Shown here piece by piece: positions 1 through 7,193 of a stretch of DNA of 16,695 nt (its first letter is position 1; the number at the start of each line of letters is the position of its first letter). Under the pieces are notes generated by a model. It searched no databases, was not told the origin of the DNA, and saw only the letters and a list, made by a program, of their open reading frames with translations. A program made the translations under genes and the position numbers. Origin of the DNA: Gammaproteobacteria bacterium UBA6173 (GTDB taxonomy: Bacteria; Pseudomonadota; Gammaproteobacteria; Pseudomonadales; Pseudohongiellaceae); contig DITX01000134.1 in the NCBI GenBank assembly GCA_002422225.1, positions 1 to 16,695 of the forward strand. The letters are read 5' to 3'.

Positions 1-683
1 GCCATTTCATTGATAAAAGAAATCTTGGTGGCCAGAAAGGCGTTGGCGGCATATTTGCTGAACTCTGCTGCGCGTAGGCCCATGCATAGCAAGCGTTCGT
101 GATTGCGCAGAAACGGCGCATACAGACGGCGCAACACTTCATGGCCCTGGGGTTCATCGCAACCGACAATCACCCGGTCCGGCCGCATAAAGTCGTCAAC
201 CGCCGAACCTTCTTTGAGAAATTCCGGGTTGCTCGCCAGCGTCACCGCAAAACGCTTGTCGCGTTTGCCCAAGCGACTGTTGATGCGCTGCGCCACACGC
301 TCTGCCGTGCCAACCGGTACCGTTGATTTGTTCACCACCACGCAGCTCTGCTCAAGCAGATCGCCCAACTCATCGGCCACACTCAGGACATGCGACAAGT
401 CCGCCGAGCCGTCCTCCCCGCTCGGCGTGCCGACGGCGATAAAAATGATCTCGGCCTGCTTGATGCCCTTATGTAGGTGCTGACTAAAGCTCAATTGGCC
501 GCTGCTCAAATTAGCCTGCAGCATGGCTTCCAGCCCAGGCTCGTAAATCGGCGACTGACCACGGGCAAGCCGCGCCACCCGCTGCGCATCACGCTCAACG
601 CAGACAACGCGATTACCCATCTCGGCAAAACAGGCTGCCGATACCAGCCCCACATACCCTGCGCCAATCACACAAATCCGCAT
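1..683 (-). CDS. ugd: UDP-glucose 6-dehydrogenase, N-terminal part (cut by window edge)
   Basis: This is the first 227 codons of a UDP-glucose/GDP-mannose dehydrogenase family protein, which oxidises UDP-glucose to UDP-glucuronate with two NAD+ in the cytoplasm for capsule, exopolysaccharide or LPS sugars. The frame is open to the window edge, so the C-terminal UDP-binding domain lies outside. Visible motifs are the Rossmann loop GAGYVGL at residues 7-13, IYEPGL at 46-51, VGTP at 84-87, STVPVGT at 120-126, NPEFLKEGSAVDDF at 152-165 with the catalytic-region Glu/Lys, and KYAANAFLATKISF at 210-223 holding the conserved Lys and Asn. The catalytic Cys (FGGSCFPKD in the family) would be further on. 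The ATG has a GAGGAG ribosome site about 8 bases upstream. It lies downstream of the tRNA-Leu terminator, so it is probably a separate unit. Family assignment is firm; the exact substrate (UDP-glucose or a related sugar) is inferred. Confidence 0.93.
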   Translation of the reverse strand, partial: MRICVIGAGYVGLVSAACFAEMGNRVVCVERDAQRVARLARGQSPIYEPGLEAMLQANLSSGQLSFSQHLHKGIKQAEIIFIAVGTPSGEDGSADLSHVLSVADELGDLLEQSCVVVNKSTVPVGTAERVAQRINSRLGKRDKRFAVTLASNPEFLKEGSAVDDFMRPDRVIVGCDEPQGHEVLRRLYAPFLRNHERLLCMGLRAAEFSKYAANAFLATKISFINEM

Positions 684-801
684 CGTCTGCACTCCTCACT
701 GGGTTAGCGCAATTGCAGCGAAAGCAGATGGCAGGCGTATGACATGAGCAAGACGCTCGGATGACAGCGCATGAAACTCCAGGCGTACAAATTCCAGGCA
801 C

Positions 802-828
802 AAAAAAACCGACTGCGAGGCCGGTTTT
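802..828 (-). terminator. Rho-independent terminator after tRNA-Leu
   Basis: On the minus strand AAAACCG and CGGTTTT form a perfect 7-bp arm, extended inward by a G-U and a C-G pair to a six-base loop, and followed by a run of T (seven A on the plus strand, 802-808). It sits about 45 bases beyond the CCA end of tRNA-Leu and before the ugd gene, so it should end the tRNA-Leu transcript. Confidence 0.8.
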
Positions 829-871
829 AGTGGGTTTCAGGTTCGTAGGCGAACAACTGAAATCATGTACA

Positions 872-958
872 TGGTGCCCCGAGCCGGAATCGAACCGGCA
901 CGACCTAACGGTCGGCAGATTTTAAGTCTGATGTGTCTACCAATTTCACCATCGGGGC
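872..958 (-). tRNA. leuZ: tRNA-Leu(UAA), intact, CCA encoded
   Basis: An 87-nt class II tRNA with a long variable arm. The acceptor arm GCCCCGA pairs with TCGGGGC, followed by ACCA, so the 3' CCA is genomically encoded. The anticodon stem CAGA/TCTG encloses the loop CTTAAAA with anticodon UAA. The variable arm is built around GCCGACCGTTAGGTCGT and the T arm is GCCGGTTCGATTCCGGC. It reads UUA and UUG leucine codons. Gene order after pgsA, tRNA-Gly and tRNA-Cys is the same as E. coli glyW-cysT-leuZ, which supports the symbol. It lies downstream of a truncated tRNA-Leu and appears to depend on the promoter at 1104-1132 or on read-through; I see no better promoter immediately upstream. Confidence 0.97.
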
Positions 959-1039
959 ATTTTTAACAATTTGCTAGATACCAGAATCAAAAAACTGTAA
1001 GTCATTGATCTGTATAGCTTTTCCCGCATTGACGACTTC

Positions 1040-1078
1040 TTTTAAGTCCCTTGCGTCTACCGATTTCGCCATTCGGGC
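1040..1078 (-). pseudogene. 5' half of a second tRNA-Leu(UAA), broken at the anticodon loop
   Basis: The 39 nt read as the first half of a tRNA-Leu: 5' acceptor strand GCCCGAA, D arm with GGCGAAATCGGTAGACGC, 5' anticodon stem AGGGA and a complete loop CTTAAAA with anticodon UAA. After the loop the expected stem partner TCCCT is replaced by GAAGTC. No variable arm, T arm or 3' acceptor can be found before the intact tRNA-Leu. By eye the fragment matches the intact copy at 31 of 39 positions, with no gaps, so it is a diverged homologue rather than a fresh duplicate. A promoter lies just upstream (1104-1132), so it is probably transcribed. The replacement makes a small hairpin, GACTT-AAAAG-AAGTC, in place of the anticodon arm. 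Confidence 0.85.
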
Positions 1079-1103
1079 GGTAGCGCTGCGTTGCGAGGCT
1101 TGG

Positions 1104-1132
1104 ACTATATACAGCCCTTGGATGCCAGGCAA
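1104..1132 (-). promoter_or_regulatory. Promoter for the truncated and intact tRNA-Leu
   Basis: On the minus strand there is TTGCCT (-35, 1127-1132), a 17-base spacer and TATAGT (-10, 1104-1109). Transcription would start near 1097, about 19 bases before the truncated tRNA-Leu and about 140 bases before the intact one. It lies after the terminator of the tRNA-Gly/tRNA-Cys unit, which makes an independent promoter necessary. Fit to sigma-70 consensus is good at -10 and moderate at -35. Confidence 0.6.
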
Positions 1133-1149
1133 GGTTTCAAGCTTAAATG

Positions 1150-1184
1150 AAAAAGCCTCGTAAATCAGTGATCTACGAGGCTTT
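1150..1184 (-). terminator. Rho-independent terminator after tRNA-Cys
   Basis: AAAGCCTCGTA and TACGAGGCTTT form a perfect 11-bp stem (1152-1162 with 1174-1184) around an 11-base loop, followed on the minus strand by five T. It is seven bases beyond the tRNA-Cys 3' end and closes the tRNA-Gly/tRNA-Cys transcript. Confidence 0.88.
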
Positions 1185-1190
1185 ACTAAT

Positions 1191-1264
1191 TGGAGGCTGA
1201 GGTCGGAATCGAACCGGCGTACACGGAGTTGCAGTCCGCTGCATGACCACTCTGCCACCCAGCC
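1191..1264 (-). tRNA. cysT: tRNA-Cys(GCA), CCA encoded
   Basis: A 74-nt tRNA. The acceptor GGCTGGG pairs with CTCAGCC (one G-U), with discriminator U and encoded CCA. The anticodon stem CGGA/TCCG encloses CTGCAAC with anticodon GCA. The T arm contains the standard GGTTCGATTCC. U73 is the expected identity base for cysteinyl-tRNA synthetase. It lies 74 bases after tRNA-Gly. The spacer carries two 6-bp hairpins (1281-1297 and 1317-1332) that could be processing sites in the shared precursor. Confidence 0.97.
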
Positions 1265-1338
1265 TGTACTGATCCAAATTTACCTGCCAAACAGGTAGTT
1301 ACCCGGACTGGCCTTTAGCCTTCTATAAGGCTTGATAA

Positions 1339-1414
1339 TGGAGCGGGTAACGAGGCTCGAACTCGTGACCTCGACCTTGGCAAGGTCGCGCTCTACCAAC
1401 TGAGCTACACCCGC
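1339..1414 (-). tRNA. glyW: tRNA-Gly(GCC), CCA encoded
   Basis: A 76-nt tRNA. The acceptor GCGGGTG pairs with TACCCGC (one G-U), with U73 and encoded CCA. The D arm is GCTCAGTTGGTAGAGC. The anticodon stem GACCT/AGGTC encloses TTGCCAA with anticodon GCC, and the T arm is ACGAGTTCGAGCCTCGT. It is the first gene of a tRNA-Gly/tRNA-Cys transcript with a strong promoter about 70 bases upstream, and corresponds in position to glyW behind pgsA in E. coli. Confidence 0.97.
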
Positions 1415-1485
1415 TTTATTTGCATGCCACTTTCGCTGTTTTGACTACGTTTTTCGACGTTGCCGGTACTGCGAAAGAGGCGCTC

Positions 1486-1513
1486 ATTCTAATGCCATTC
1501 GATTTTATGTCAA
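1486..1513 (-). promoter_or_regulatory. Strong sigma-70 promoter for tRNA-Gly/tRNA-Cys
   Basis: On the minus strand a perfect TTGACA (1508-1513), a 16-base spacer and TAGAAT (1486-1491). The stretch directly after -10 is GAGCGCC, the GC-rich discriminator typical of stable-RNA promoters under stringent control. Start is expected near 1479, giving a leader of about 65 bases before tRNA-Gly. It lies in the gap after pgsA, which shows no convincing terminator of its own, only an A/T-rich hairpin (CCAAAAA...TTTTTGG) without a T tail. Confidence 0.85.
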
Positions 1514-1561
1514 GCACCAAAAATCGTTTTTTTTGGCTTTTTTTACAATTTTAAAACGCCC

Positions 1562-2107
1562 TCAACGCAAGACCGGCAATGCCTTTTTCAGATAAATCAT
1601 CATAGACCACAGACTCAAGCCTGCCGATACATAAAGCAGAACATACCCGGCCTGCAGAATCTGTATAGGCCAATCTGCGCTGTATGCCAGCAACACAATG
1701 ATCGCTATCATTTGCACGGTAGTCTTTACTTTTCCGATATAACCAACCGCCACCATGTCACGCAGATTACGACTGGCCATCCATTCGCGTAGCGCGGAAA
1801 CAAACACTTCGCGCGCAATGATGATTGCGGTGGGCACCACAAACCAGGGGCTGGGGTGATTGGCGGTGAGTAACACCAATGCCATCACTACCAGCAGTTT
1901 GTCAGCCACCGGATCCAGAAATGCCCCAAAGGCTGACGCCTGATTGAGTTTTCTGGCTAAAAAACCATCGAGCCAGTCTGTCAGGCTGGCAATCGTAAAC
2001 AACGCCGCTGCAATCAGCTGACTAAAGGGCAAACCACTGTAGTACACCAGCACAATCACTGGCACCAACATCACCCGTGAGATCGTCACCAGATTGGCTA
2101 TGTTCAT
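1562..2107 (-). CDS. pgsA: CDP-diacylglycerol-glycerol-3-phosphate 3-phosphatidyltransferase
   Basis: Transfers the phosphatidyl group from CDP-diacylglycerol to glycerol 3-phosphate, making phosphatidylglycerophosphate, the committed step to phosphatidylglycerol and cardiolipin, at the inner membrane. The CDP-alcohol phosphatidyltransferase signature D-x2-D-G-x2-A-R-x8-G-x3-D-x3-D is complete: D44, D47, G48, A51, R52, G61, D65 and D69. Several hydrophobic helices surround it. With the chosen start it is 181 residues, the usual family size. A longer frame begins at a TTG eight codons upstream, but the ATG at 2107 (MNIANLVTISR) has GGGAGAG nine bases upstream and matches the family N-terminus. 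It follows uvrC with a 61-base gap, as in E. coli, and precedes the tRNA cluster. Confidence 0.96.
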   Translation of the reverse strand: MNIANLVTISRVMLVPVIVLVYYSGLPFSQLIAAALFTIASLTDWLDGFLARKLNQASAFGAFLDPVADKLLVVMALVLLTANHPSPWFVVPTAIIIAREVFVSALREWMASRNLRDMVAVGYIGKVKTTVQMIAIIVLLAYSADWPIQILQAGYVLLYVSAGLSLWSMMIYLKKALPVLR

Positions 2108-2165
2108 CTTTTTACGCTCTCCCGCGCTCAATTCCTGTCATGCTGCTTATTTTGAAGTCGGCGGC

Positions 2166-2194
2166 ATTCTACTCATTATGCAAGGCTTCATAAA
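2166..2194 (-). promoter_or_regulatory. Possible weak promoter for pgsA at the end of uvrC
   Basis: TAGAAT (2166-2171) overlaps the uvrC stop, preceded by a 17-base spacer and TTTATG (2189-2194). The -10 is good and the -35 poor. It would give a leader of about 50 bases before the pgsA ATG. pgsA could equally be expressed only by read-through from uvrC. Confidence 0.25.
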
Positions 2195-4094
2195 TAACCG
2201 ATGCCAGCTTTGTACTGATTCCTGGCGCCCGCGCCAAGTCTGCCGCACTGGCTCGTTGTATTTCTTGTTGACCACCAAAGTACTTCAGAAGTTCGCGCCG
2301 ACGCGCAGGACCTAAACCCGGAATCTGTTCCAGCGGGGATTGCTGGCGGGTTTTTGCCCGACGGGCGCGATGTCCGGTGATCGCAAAACGATGGGCTTCA
2401 TCGCGAATTTGCTGCAGTAAGTGCAAGGCTGGCGAATGGGTATCAATGACAATTTCGCTGAAACCCTGATCGGTGGCCAGAAACAAGGTCTCCTGCCCTG
2501 CCCTGCGGCTGATGCCTTTGGCAATACCTATCAACATCAATTCGGGCAACTGGCAGTTTTTTAATACCTCGACGGCTTGGGCTAATTGGCCTTTGCCGCC
2601 ATCAATCAGCAGAATGTCAGGCACTTTGCCCGCTAACAACTCACTGTCAGTTGAATCCTGCGGCAGTTCCTGCAACTGATTACTCAGCGTTGAGTAGCGA
2701 CGCGTCAGCGCTTGCTCCATGGCGGCGTAGTCGTCACCAGGCTGAATACCTGTAATGTTGTAGCGTCGGTAATCTGATTTTAAGGGACCACTCTGATCAA
2801 ACACGACACACGCACCCACGGTGCTTTCGCCCATAGTATGGCTTATGTCAAAACATTCAATACGCTGAGGTTGTCCCGGTAACCGTAGGGTTTCCTGTAG
2901 CAACTCAAAGCGCTGCAGCATGGTCTGGCGATTGCTTACCAGGCTCAGCAGCGCTTGCGTGGCATTGGCAACTGCCATTTCCTGCCAGCGGGCACGGTGC
3001 AAACGGACATTGCCCATCAGTTTGACAGCACGACCTGAGGCGACGGACAGGGCTTCCTGCAGACTGTCGCTGTCATTCAATGGTGGGTGCACAATCACCT
3101 CAGCCGGTATCAGACCCGGGACAAGTTCGGCATTCTCCCGCAGGTAATATTGGGCGACAAACGCCTCCAGTAACTCGGTAGCGTTATCGGACAATTTGTC
3201 TTTGGGGAAGTAATTGCGGCTGCCCATGATTCTGCCGCCTCGGATACAAATGACATGCACACACGCGTAAGCGCCTTCTAAGGTCGCCGCCATAACGTCC
3301 GCATCGTTTCCATCACCCGAGATAATCTGCTGCGCCTGTATTTTGCGCAGGTCTACAATTTTGTCGCGCAATCGCGCTGCCTGCTCAAACGCCAGTTCTG
3401 TAGATTTTTGTTCCATACGTTGGCCCAACGTCTGGATCAAGGCGTCGCTTTTGCCTTGCAGAAACAGCGAGGCATCGTGCACATCCAAGGCGTAGTCGGT
3501 CGGGGCAATCAGGCCCACACAGGGCGCTGTACACCGGCCAATCTGGTGCTGCAGGCAGGGGCGGCTGCGATTGCGGAAGTAACTGTCTTCACATTGGCGG
3601 ACACGGAATACTTTCTGCAACAAGGCCAGGCTTTCCCTGACCGCACTGGCGCTGGGGTAAGGTCCAAAAAAAGTGGCATCTCGTTTGCGTGTGCCGCGGT
3701 AAAACGCCAGCCTGGGGTAAGCGTCTTTATGGGTCAGCATGATGTAAGGGTAAGTTTTGTCATCGCGCAACTGTATGTTGTAGGGCGGACGGAACTTCTT
3801 GATCAGGTTTTGTTCCAGTAACAAGGCTTCAGTTTCGCTACTGGTAACCGTGACATCAATCGCAGTAATGTGTGACACCAACGCCATCGTTTTGGTATCA
3901 AGCCCGCTGCTGCGAAAATAATTGCTGACGCGCTTTTTAAGGTTCTTGGCTTTGCCGACGTATAAAACTTCGCCAGCTTTATCCAGCATGCGATACACAC
4001 CGGGACGCTGGCTCATCACTTCCAACGTGGACTTTGCATCAAATGCGGGCGCCGAGGGCGCTGCTGAATGTTCGTCTGGCATGCTTTTAGGCAT
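2169..4094 (-). CDS. uvrC: Excinuclease ABC subunit C
   Basis: The nuclease of nucleotide excision repair, which cuts on both sides of a lesion after UvrA/UvrB loading. The 641 residues are slightly longer than E. coli UvrC (about 610), mainly through a Ser/Ala/Pro-rich N-terminus. Domains in order: GIY-YIG nuclease (GVY at 32-34, YVG at 45-47); four cysteines C168, C180, C188 and C192 spaced x11-x7-x3, the pattern of the UvrC iron-sulfur cluster; a UVR motif around 210-250 that contacts UvrB; the RNase H-like second nuclease with ECFDISH, LLIDGGKGQL and the HRFAITGHR histidine; and tandem helix-hairpin-helix motifs at about 588-641 (IPGLGPARR and APGISTK). The ATG is 5 bases after the murB stop, so the two are probably co-transcribed. 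A second ATG four codons in is possible. No family residue appears missing. Confidence 0.97.
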   Translation of the reverse strand: MPKSMPDEHSAAPSAPAFDAKSTLEVMSQRPGVYRMLDKAGEVLYVGKAKNLKKRVSNYFRSSGLDTKTMALVSHITAIDVTVTSSETEALLLEQNLIKKFRPPYNIQLRDDKTYPYIMLTHKDAYPRLAFYRGTRKRDATFFGPYPSASAVRESLALLQKVFRVRQCEDSYFRNRSRPCLQHQIGRCTAPCVGLIAPTDYALDVHDASLFLQGKSDALIQTLGQRMEQKSTELAFEQAARLRDKIVDLRKIQAQQIISGDGNDADVMAATLEGAYACVHVICIRGGRIMGSRNYFPKDKLSDNATELLEAFVAQYYLRENAELVPGLIPAEVIVHPPLNDSDSLQEALSVASGRAVKLMGNVRLHRARWQEMAVANATQALLSLVSNRQTMLQRFELLQETLRLPGQPQRIECFDISHTMGESTVGACVVFDQSGPLKSDYRRYNITGIQPGDDYAAMEQALTRRYSTLSNQLQELPQDSTDSELLAGKVPDILLIDGGKGQLAQAVEVLKNCQLPELMLIGIAKGISRRAGQETLFLATDQGFSEIVIDTHSPALHLLQQIRDEAHRFAITGHRARRAKTRQQSPLEQIPGLGPARRRELLKYFGGQQEIQRASAADLARAPGISTKLASVIYEALHNE

Positions 4095-4099
4095 CGCGG

Positions 4100-5173
4100 C
4101 TACTGTCCCTGCCAGGCCTTGGCTGGCAGAATGTTGACCTCTGGTTCAAGGGTAATATTAAAAAGCACTTTGACGCTGCGCGCCACCTGATGCGCCAGCG
4201 CCAGTAACTGCTGCCCCGTAGCCTGACCATGATTGACCAACACCAGCGCCTGTTCGGTATGCACACCTGCATCACCCAATCGCATGCCTTTCCAGCCAGC
4301 TTTTTCAATCAACCAGGCGGCCGGCAGTTTGCGCATATCAGGCGAATCGCTTGCATAACTGGGCAGATCTGGCCAGCTGAGTAGCAGCGCTTGCCACTGC
4401 GAAATGCTCACCAAGGGATTTCTGAAAAAGCTGCCGGCATTGCCCAGAACACGTGGATCAGGCAATTTACTGCGTCTGATCGCACAGACGGCATCAAAAA
4501 CATCTCGCGCGCTGGGGTTAGCGATGCCAGACAAGGCGTGTTGCAATGTCGGATAACTCAATTGAGGACAGGCATTTTTACTAAGCCGCAAGCACACCGA
4601 TAAAATGACGGCACGGTCTTTTAGCTCGTGTTTAAAAATACTGTCTCGGTACGACAAGTCGCACTCTGCAACACCAAGTTGTTGCACCTGCTGCGTACGC
4701 CGATCAAAGTAACGCACGTGTTCCAGCACATCGGCTAACTCAACACCATAGGCACCAATATTCTGCACCGGCGCCGCGCCGGTACTGCCCGGAATCAGCG
4801 CCAGATTCTCCAGACCCACCAGCTGATTGTTTAAACAAAACTCTACCAGCGCGTGCCAGTTTTCACCGGCTGCTGCGGTGATCAACACCTTGTCAGCTGC
4901 CTCAGGGTCAGGTCGAACGCTAATACCGGTCAGTGCAATCTGAATCACCAACCCCGGAAAGTCCTCAGTGAACAGCATATTGCTGCCACCGCCCAGCATC
5001 AGCACAGGCAGATCTTTATGGTCGGCCTCTTGCAGAAGAATCGGCAGTTCATCTTCCTGTTCCAGTCGCGTGAAGTAGCGAGCCTGGGCTGGCACACCAA
5101 AACTGGTGAGCGGACCAAGCGCGACGTTCTGCAACCAGTTGTTGTTCAACACACTGCCCGGTCCTGCGCTCAC
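4100..5173 (-). CDS. murB: UDP-N-acetylenolpyruvoylglucosamine reductase
   Basis: Reduces UDP-GlcNAc-enolpyruvate to UDP-MurNAc with NADPH and FAD, the second committed step of peptidoglycan precursor synthesis in the cytoplasm. The 357 residues fit the longer type I (E. coli-like) enzymes. Visible features are the FAD-binding GGGSN at 61-65, IPGSTGAAPVQNIGAYG at 127-143, YRDS with the substrate Arg at 176, GNAGSFF with the catalytic Ser at 248, and LEPEVN with the catalytic Glu at about 345. The chosen start is a GTG overlapping the kdsB stop (GTGA), giving translational coupling. A second GTG seven codons in, with AGGA nine bases upstream, is an alternative. The low-molecular-weight phosphatase gene that separates kdsB and murB in Pseudomonas is absent here. 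Confidence 0.96.
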   Translation of the reverse strand: MSAGPGSVLNNNWLQNVALGPLTSFGVPAQARYFTRLEQEDELPILLQEADHKDLPVLMLGGGSNMLFTEDFPGLVIQIALTGISVRPDPEAADKVLITAAAGENWHALVEFCLNNQLVGLENLALIPGSTGAAPVQNIGAYGVELADVLEHVRYFDRRTQQVQQLGVAECDLSYRDSIFKHELKDRAVILSVCLRLSKNACPQLSYPTLQHALSGIANPSARDVFDAVCAIRRSKLPDPRVLGNAGSFFRNPLVSISQWQALLLSWPDLPSYASDSPDMRKLPAAWLIEKAGWKGMRLGDAGVHTEQALVLVNHGQATGQQLLALAHQVARSVKVLFNITLEPEVNILPAKAWQGQ

Positions 5174-5925
5174 GGCAACTCACTGTCAGTTAAAAATTGT
5201 CTGACCGCCTCTAGATCGTCAGGCGTATCGACACCCGCCGGCACCTTTTGCACCGCCTCGTCCATAATGATACGCACACCATGATGCATTGCGCGCAATT
5301 GTTCCAGGCGCTCGCTGACTTCAAGTAGTGACCGCGGCCAGCTCACAAACCTGTTTAACGTCGCTACGCGATAGGCATAAATACCGATGTGGCGCTTGCC
5401 ATGCACGGGTTCACTGTCTTGCCAAGGCAGGGCTGATCGGCTGAAGTACAAGGCATAACCTTGTGCATCTGTGACCACTTTTACGACGTTGGCATTATGC
5501 AGTTCGGTGGCGTTATGAATGGTGTGAAACAGACTGCTGATGCCTGCGTCCGGGTGTTTCTGTAGGTTGGCGGCAACCTGGTTGATCGTGGCGGGAGGAA
5601 TCAGCGGTTCATCGCCTTGCACATTCACAAGCACCGCGTGTTCTGGTAGCCCTAGGCTTGCTGCAACTTCCTGTATACGATCGGTACCGGACTGATGATC
5701 CGCACGTGTCATCACCACGCGCGCGCCAAAACCCTGCGTAACATGGGCAATACGTTTGTCATCTGTGGCAATCACTACCGCATTGGCATCACTTTCGCAG
5801 GCGCGCTGGTATACGTGCTGAATCATGGGCATGCCAGCAATATCCAGCAACGGTTTGCCTGGCAAACGCGTGGATGCAAAACGTGCTGGAATAACCACCA
5901 TAAAACCCGGGTTTTGTTGGCTCAT
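5170..5925 (-). CDS. kdsB: 3-deoxy-manno-octulosonate cytidylyltransferase (CMP-Kdo synthetase)
   Basis: Activates Kdo with CTP to CMP-Kdo, the donor for the inner core of LPS; a cytoplasmic enzyme. The 251 residues match the family length (about 248). The nucleotide-binding loop PARFASTRLPGKPL lies at 13-26, VNVQGDEPLI with the metal-binding Asp at 100-109, HQSGTDRI at 77-84, and the family motif HIGIYAYR in the C-terminal half. The ATG overlaps the stop of ycaR by four bases (ATGA) and the gene end overlaps the murB GTG. Together with lpxK, msbA and ycaR it forms the same lipid A/Kdo group known from E. coli (msbA-lpxK-ycaQ-ycaR-kdsB), here without ycaQ. Confidence 0.97.
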   Translation of the reverse strand: MSQQNPGFMVVIPARFASTRLPGKPLLDIAGMPMIQHVYQRACESDANAVVIATDDKRIAHVTQGFGARVVMTRADHQSGTDRIQEVAASLGLPEHAVLVNVQGDEPLIPPATINQVAANLQKHPDAGISSLFHTIHNATELHNANVVKVVTDAQGYALYFSRSALPWQDSEPVHGKRHIGIYAYRVATLNRFVSWPRSLLEVSERLEQLRAMHHGVRIIMDEAVQKVPAGVDTPDDLEAVRQFLTDSELP

Positions 5926-6110
5926 GATCGGTTTTCACGCTCATCAGCGCTCAATGTGCGTGCCTCGGTTTCCAGCATCACCGGGATATCATCCCGAATC
6001 GGGTAGGCCAATGCATCGGCGTAACACAGCAACTCGGCTTGTTCACGTTTGTAGACCAACGGCCCTTTACAGACTGGACATACCAGTATACTCAGCAGCT
6101 TTTTGTCCAT
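5922..6110 (-). CDS. ycaR: Trm112-family small protein YcaR (UPF0434)
   Basis: A 62-residue protein that matches E. coli YcaR: MDKKLLSILVCPVCKGPL at the start, CYADALAYPIRDDIPVML in the middle and LETEAR near the end. The CPVC pair looks like half of a zinc-ribbon site, but the second pair seen in eukaryotic Trm112 is reduced to one Cys. Its biochemical function in bacteria is not established; Trm112 proteins in other organisms activate methyltransferases. A longer frame starts at a GTG five codons upstream, but that GTG sits in the ribosome site itself. The chosen ATG has AGGAG six bases upstream and fits the family start. It ends in a four-base overlap with kdsB, implying coupled expression. 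Confidence 0.94.
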   Translation of the reverse strand: MDKKLLSILVCPVCKGPLVYKREQAELLCYADALAYPIRDDIPVMLETEARTLSADERENRS

Positions 6111-6158
6111 CTGTTTCTCCTGCACTCTTAATAAAACATGTTCTTGAATAACCCGGGC

Positions 6159-7193
6159 TCAACCGGCTTTGCGCGCCGCATCAAGACCGTCCAATTGTTT
6201 GCTGATAGCCTGCAAAAACGTTGCAGGCAGGGCGGCCTTGACGCTGAGATACCACCAGTTGTCTGAGGCAAAATGCTGGCATTTCACAGCGTCTTTTTCG
6301 GTCATCAACAATACAGATTGACTGGCAAACGCCAGATCTGCCTTGGAGTAGGCGTGATGATCCGGAAATTTGCGCGCACGCACTTCGAACCCGAGCTGCC
6401 GAACTGTTTCGAAAAAACGCTCTGGGTTACCAATACCAGCGATCGCATCAATCGCCACAGGCGCTTGTTCGTCACTGGCACCTAATGCCAATGCCAGCGC
6501 ACTCAGACTGACCTGCTGACCTGTACGCACGTTGATCCATGCATGTGGCTCTAATGTAAACCGTGCTGGCACAGTCTGCATCGTTGGCAACTGCAGTGGA
6601 TGTTGTCCGTTGATCAACACAAAGTCTACCTCTGATAGACGCTGTGCGGGTTCTCGCAAAGGACCCGCAGGCAGACACAGACCATTGCCTAAGCCGCGCG
6701 CGGCATCCACCACTACAATTTCAATGTCGCGCCCCATGCGATAGTGCTGCAGACCATCGTCACTGATCACCACATCGCAGTCTGATTGCGCAATCAGCGC
6801 TTGCAGTGCGCGTGAACGCTGGGGATCCAGCACCAAGGGTCCGCGCAGGTACTTGCGCATGAGTCGGGCTTCATCACCACTTTTGCGCACATCCGTGGTG
6901 GTGCTCACAAATAAGGGATAGTGTTTAGCGGTTCCGCCGTATCCACGACTGATCACACCTACGCGTCGCCCGCTACTCTCCAGCGCGTCCGCCAGCGCGA
7001 TAACCACCGGCGTTTTCCCAGTGCCACCCACTGAGATGTTGCCAACAACAATCACCGGTATTGCTGATGGGTGCTGCAATGCAGTGAGTTGTTTGCGCCT
7101 TACCCGGCTAAGTAGCCTGAACAAGGCCGACAAAGGTCGCAGCAGGTGTAACCATGCCGATCCTTGATACCAAGCATCGGTCAAGCCTGCCAT
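6159..7193 (-). CDS. lpxK: Tetraacyldisaccharide 4'-kinase
   Basis: Phosphorylates the 4' position of the lipid A disaccharide, forming lipid IVA at the cytoplasmic face of the inner membrane. It has 344 residues, close to E. coli LpxK (328). A hydrophobic/basic N-terminal anchor (about residues 12-35) is followed by the P-loop GNISVGGTGKTPV at 51-63, then ISRGYGG, the SGDEARLM motif, the DDGLQHYR motif carrying the catalytic acid residues, and a C-terminal EKDAVK segment. The ATG overlaps the msbA stop by one base (TGATG), so translation is coupled to the flippase that moves the product after acylation. A 48-base gap separates it from ycaR. Confidence 0.97.
   Translation of the reverse strand: MAGLTDAWYQGSAWLHLLRPLSALFRLLSRVRRKQLTALQHPSAIPVIVVGNISVGGTGKTPVVIALADALESSGRRVGVISRGYGGTAKHYPLFVSTTTDVRKSGDEARLMRKYLRGPLVLDPQRSRALQALIAQSDCDVVISDDGLQHYRMGRDIEIVVVDAARGLGNGLCLPAGPLREPAQRLSEVDFVLINGQHPLQLPTMQTVPARFTLEPHAWINVRTGQQVSLSALALALGASDEQAPVAIDAIAGIGNPERFFETVRQLGFEVRARKFPDHHAYSKADLAFASQSVLLMTEKDAVKCQHFASDNWWYLSVKAALPATFLQAISKQLDGLDAARKAG

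Noticed and set aside
99..707. Plus-strand frames across the left edge
   Set aside because: They lie opposite the ugd coding sequence, which has a full set of dehydrogenase motifs, so they are antisense shadows.
974..1040. A separate promoter immediately before the intact tRNA-Leu
   Set aside because: Combinations such as TTGATT-18-TTAAAA would put the -10 almost on the tRNA start. Matches are weak and the upstream 1104-1132 promoter explains expression better.
974..1258. A 94-codon minus-strand frame containing MAKSVDARDLK
   Set aside because: It starts inside tRNA-Cys and runs through the terminator and the tRNA-Leu fragment. The MAKSVDARDLK string is the well-known translation of a tRNA-Leu 5' half, so it is not a protein gene.
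1501..1555. A/T-rich hairpin after pgsA as a terminator
   Set aside because: CCAAAAA/TTTTTGG has only two G-C pairs and is followed by TGCTTG rather than a T run. It also abuts the tRNA promoter, so it is not called.
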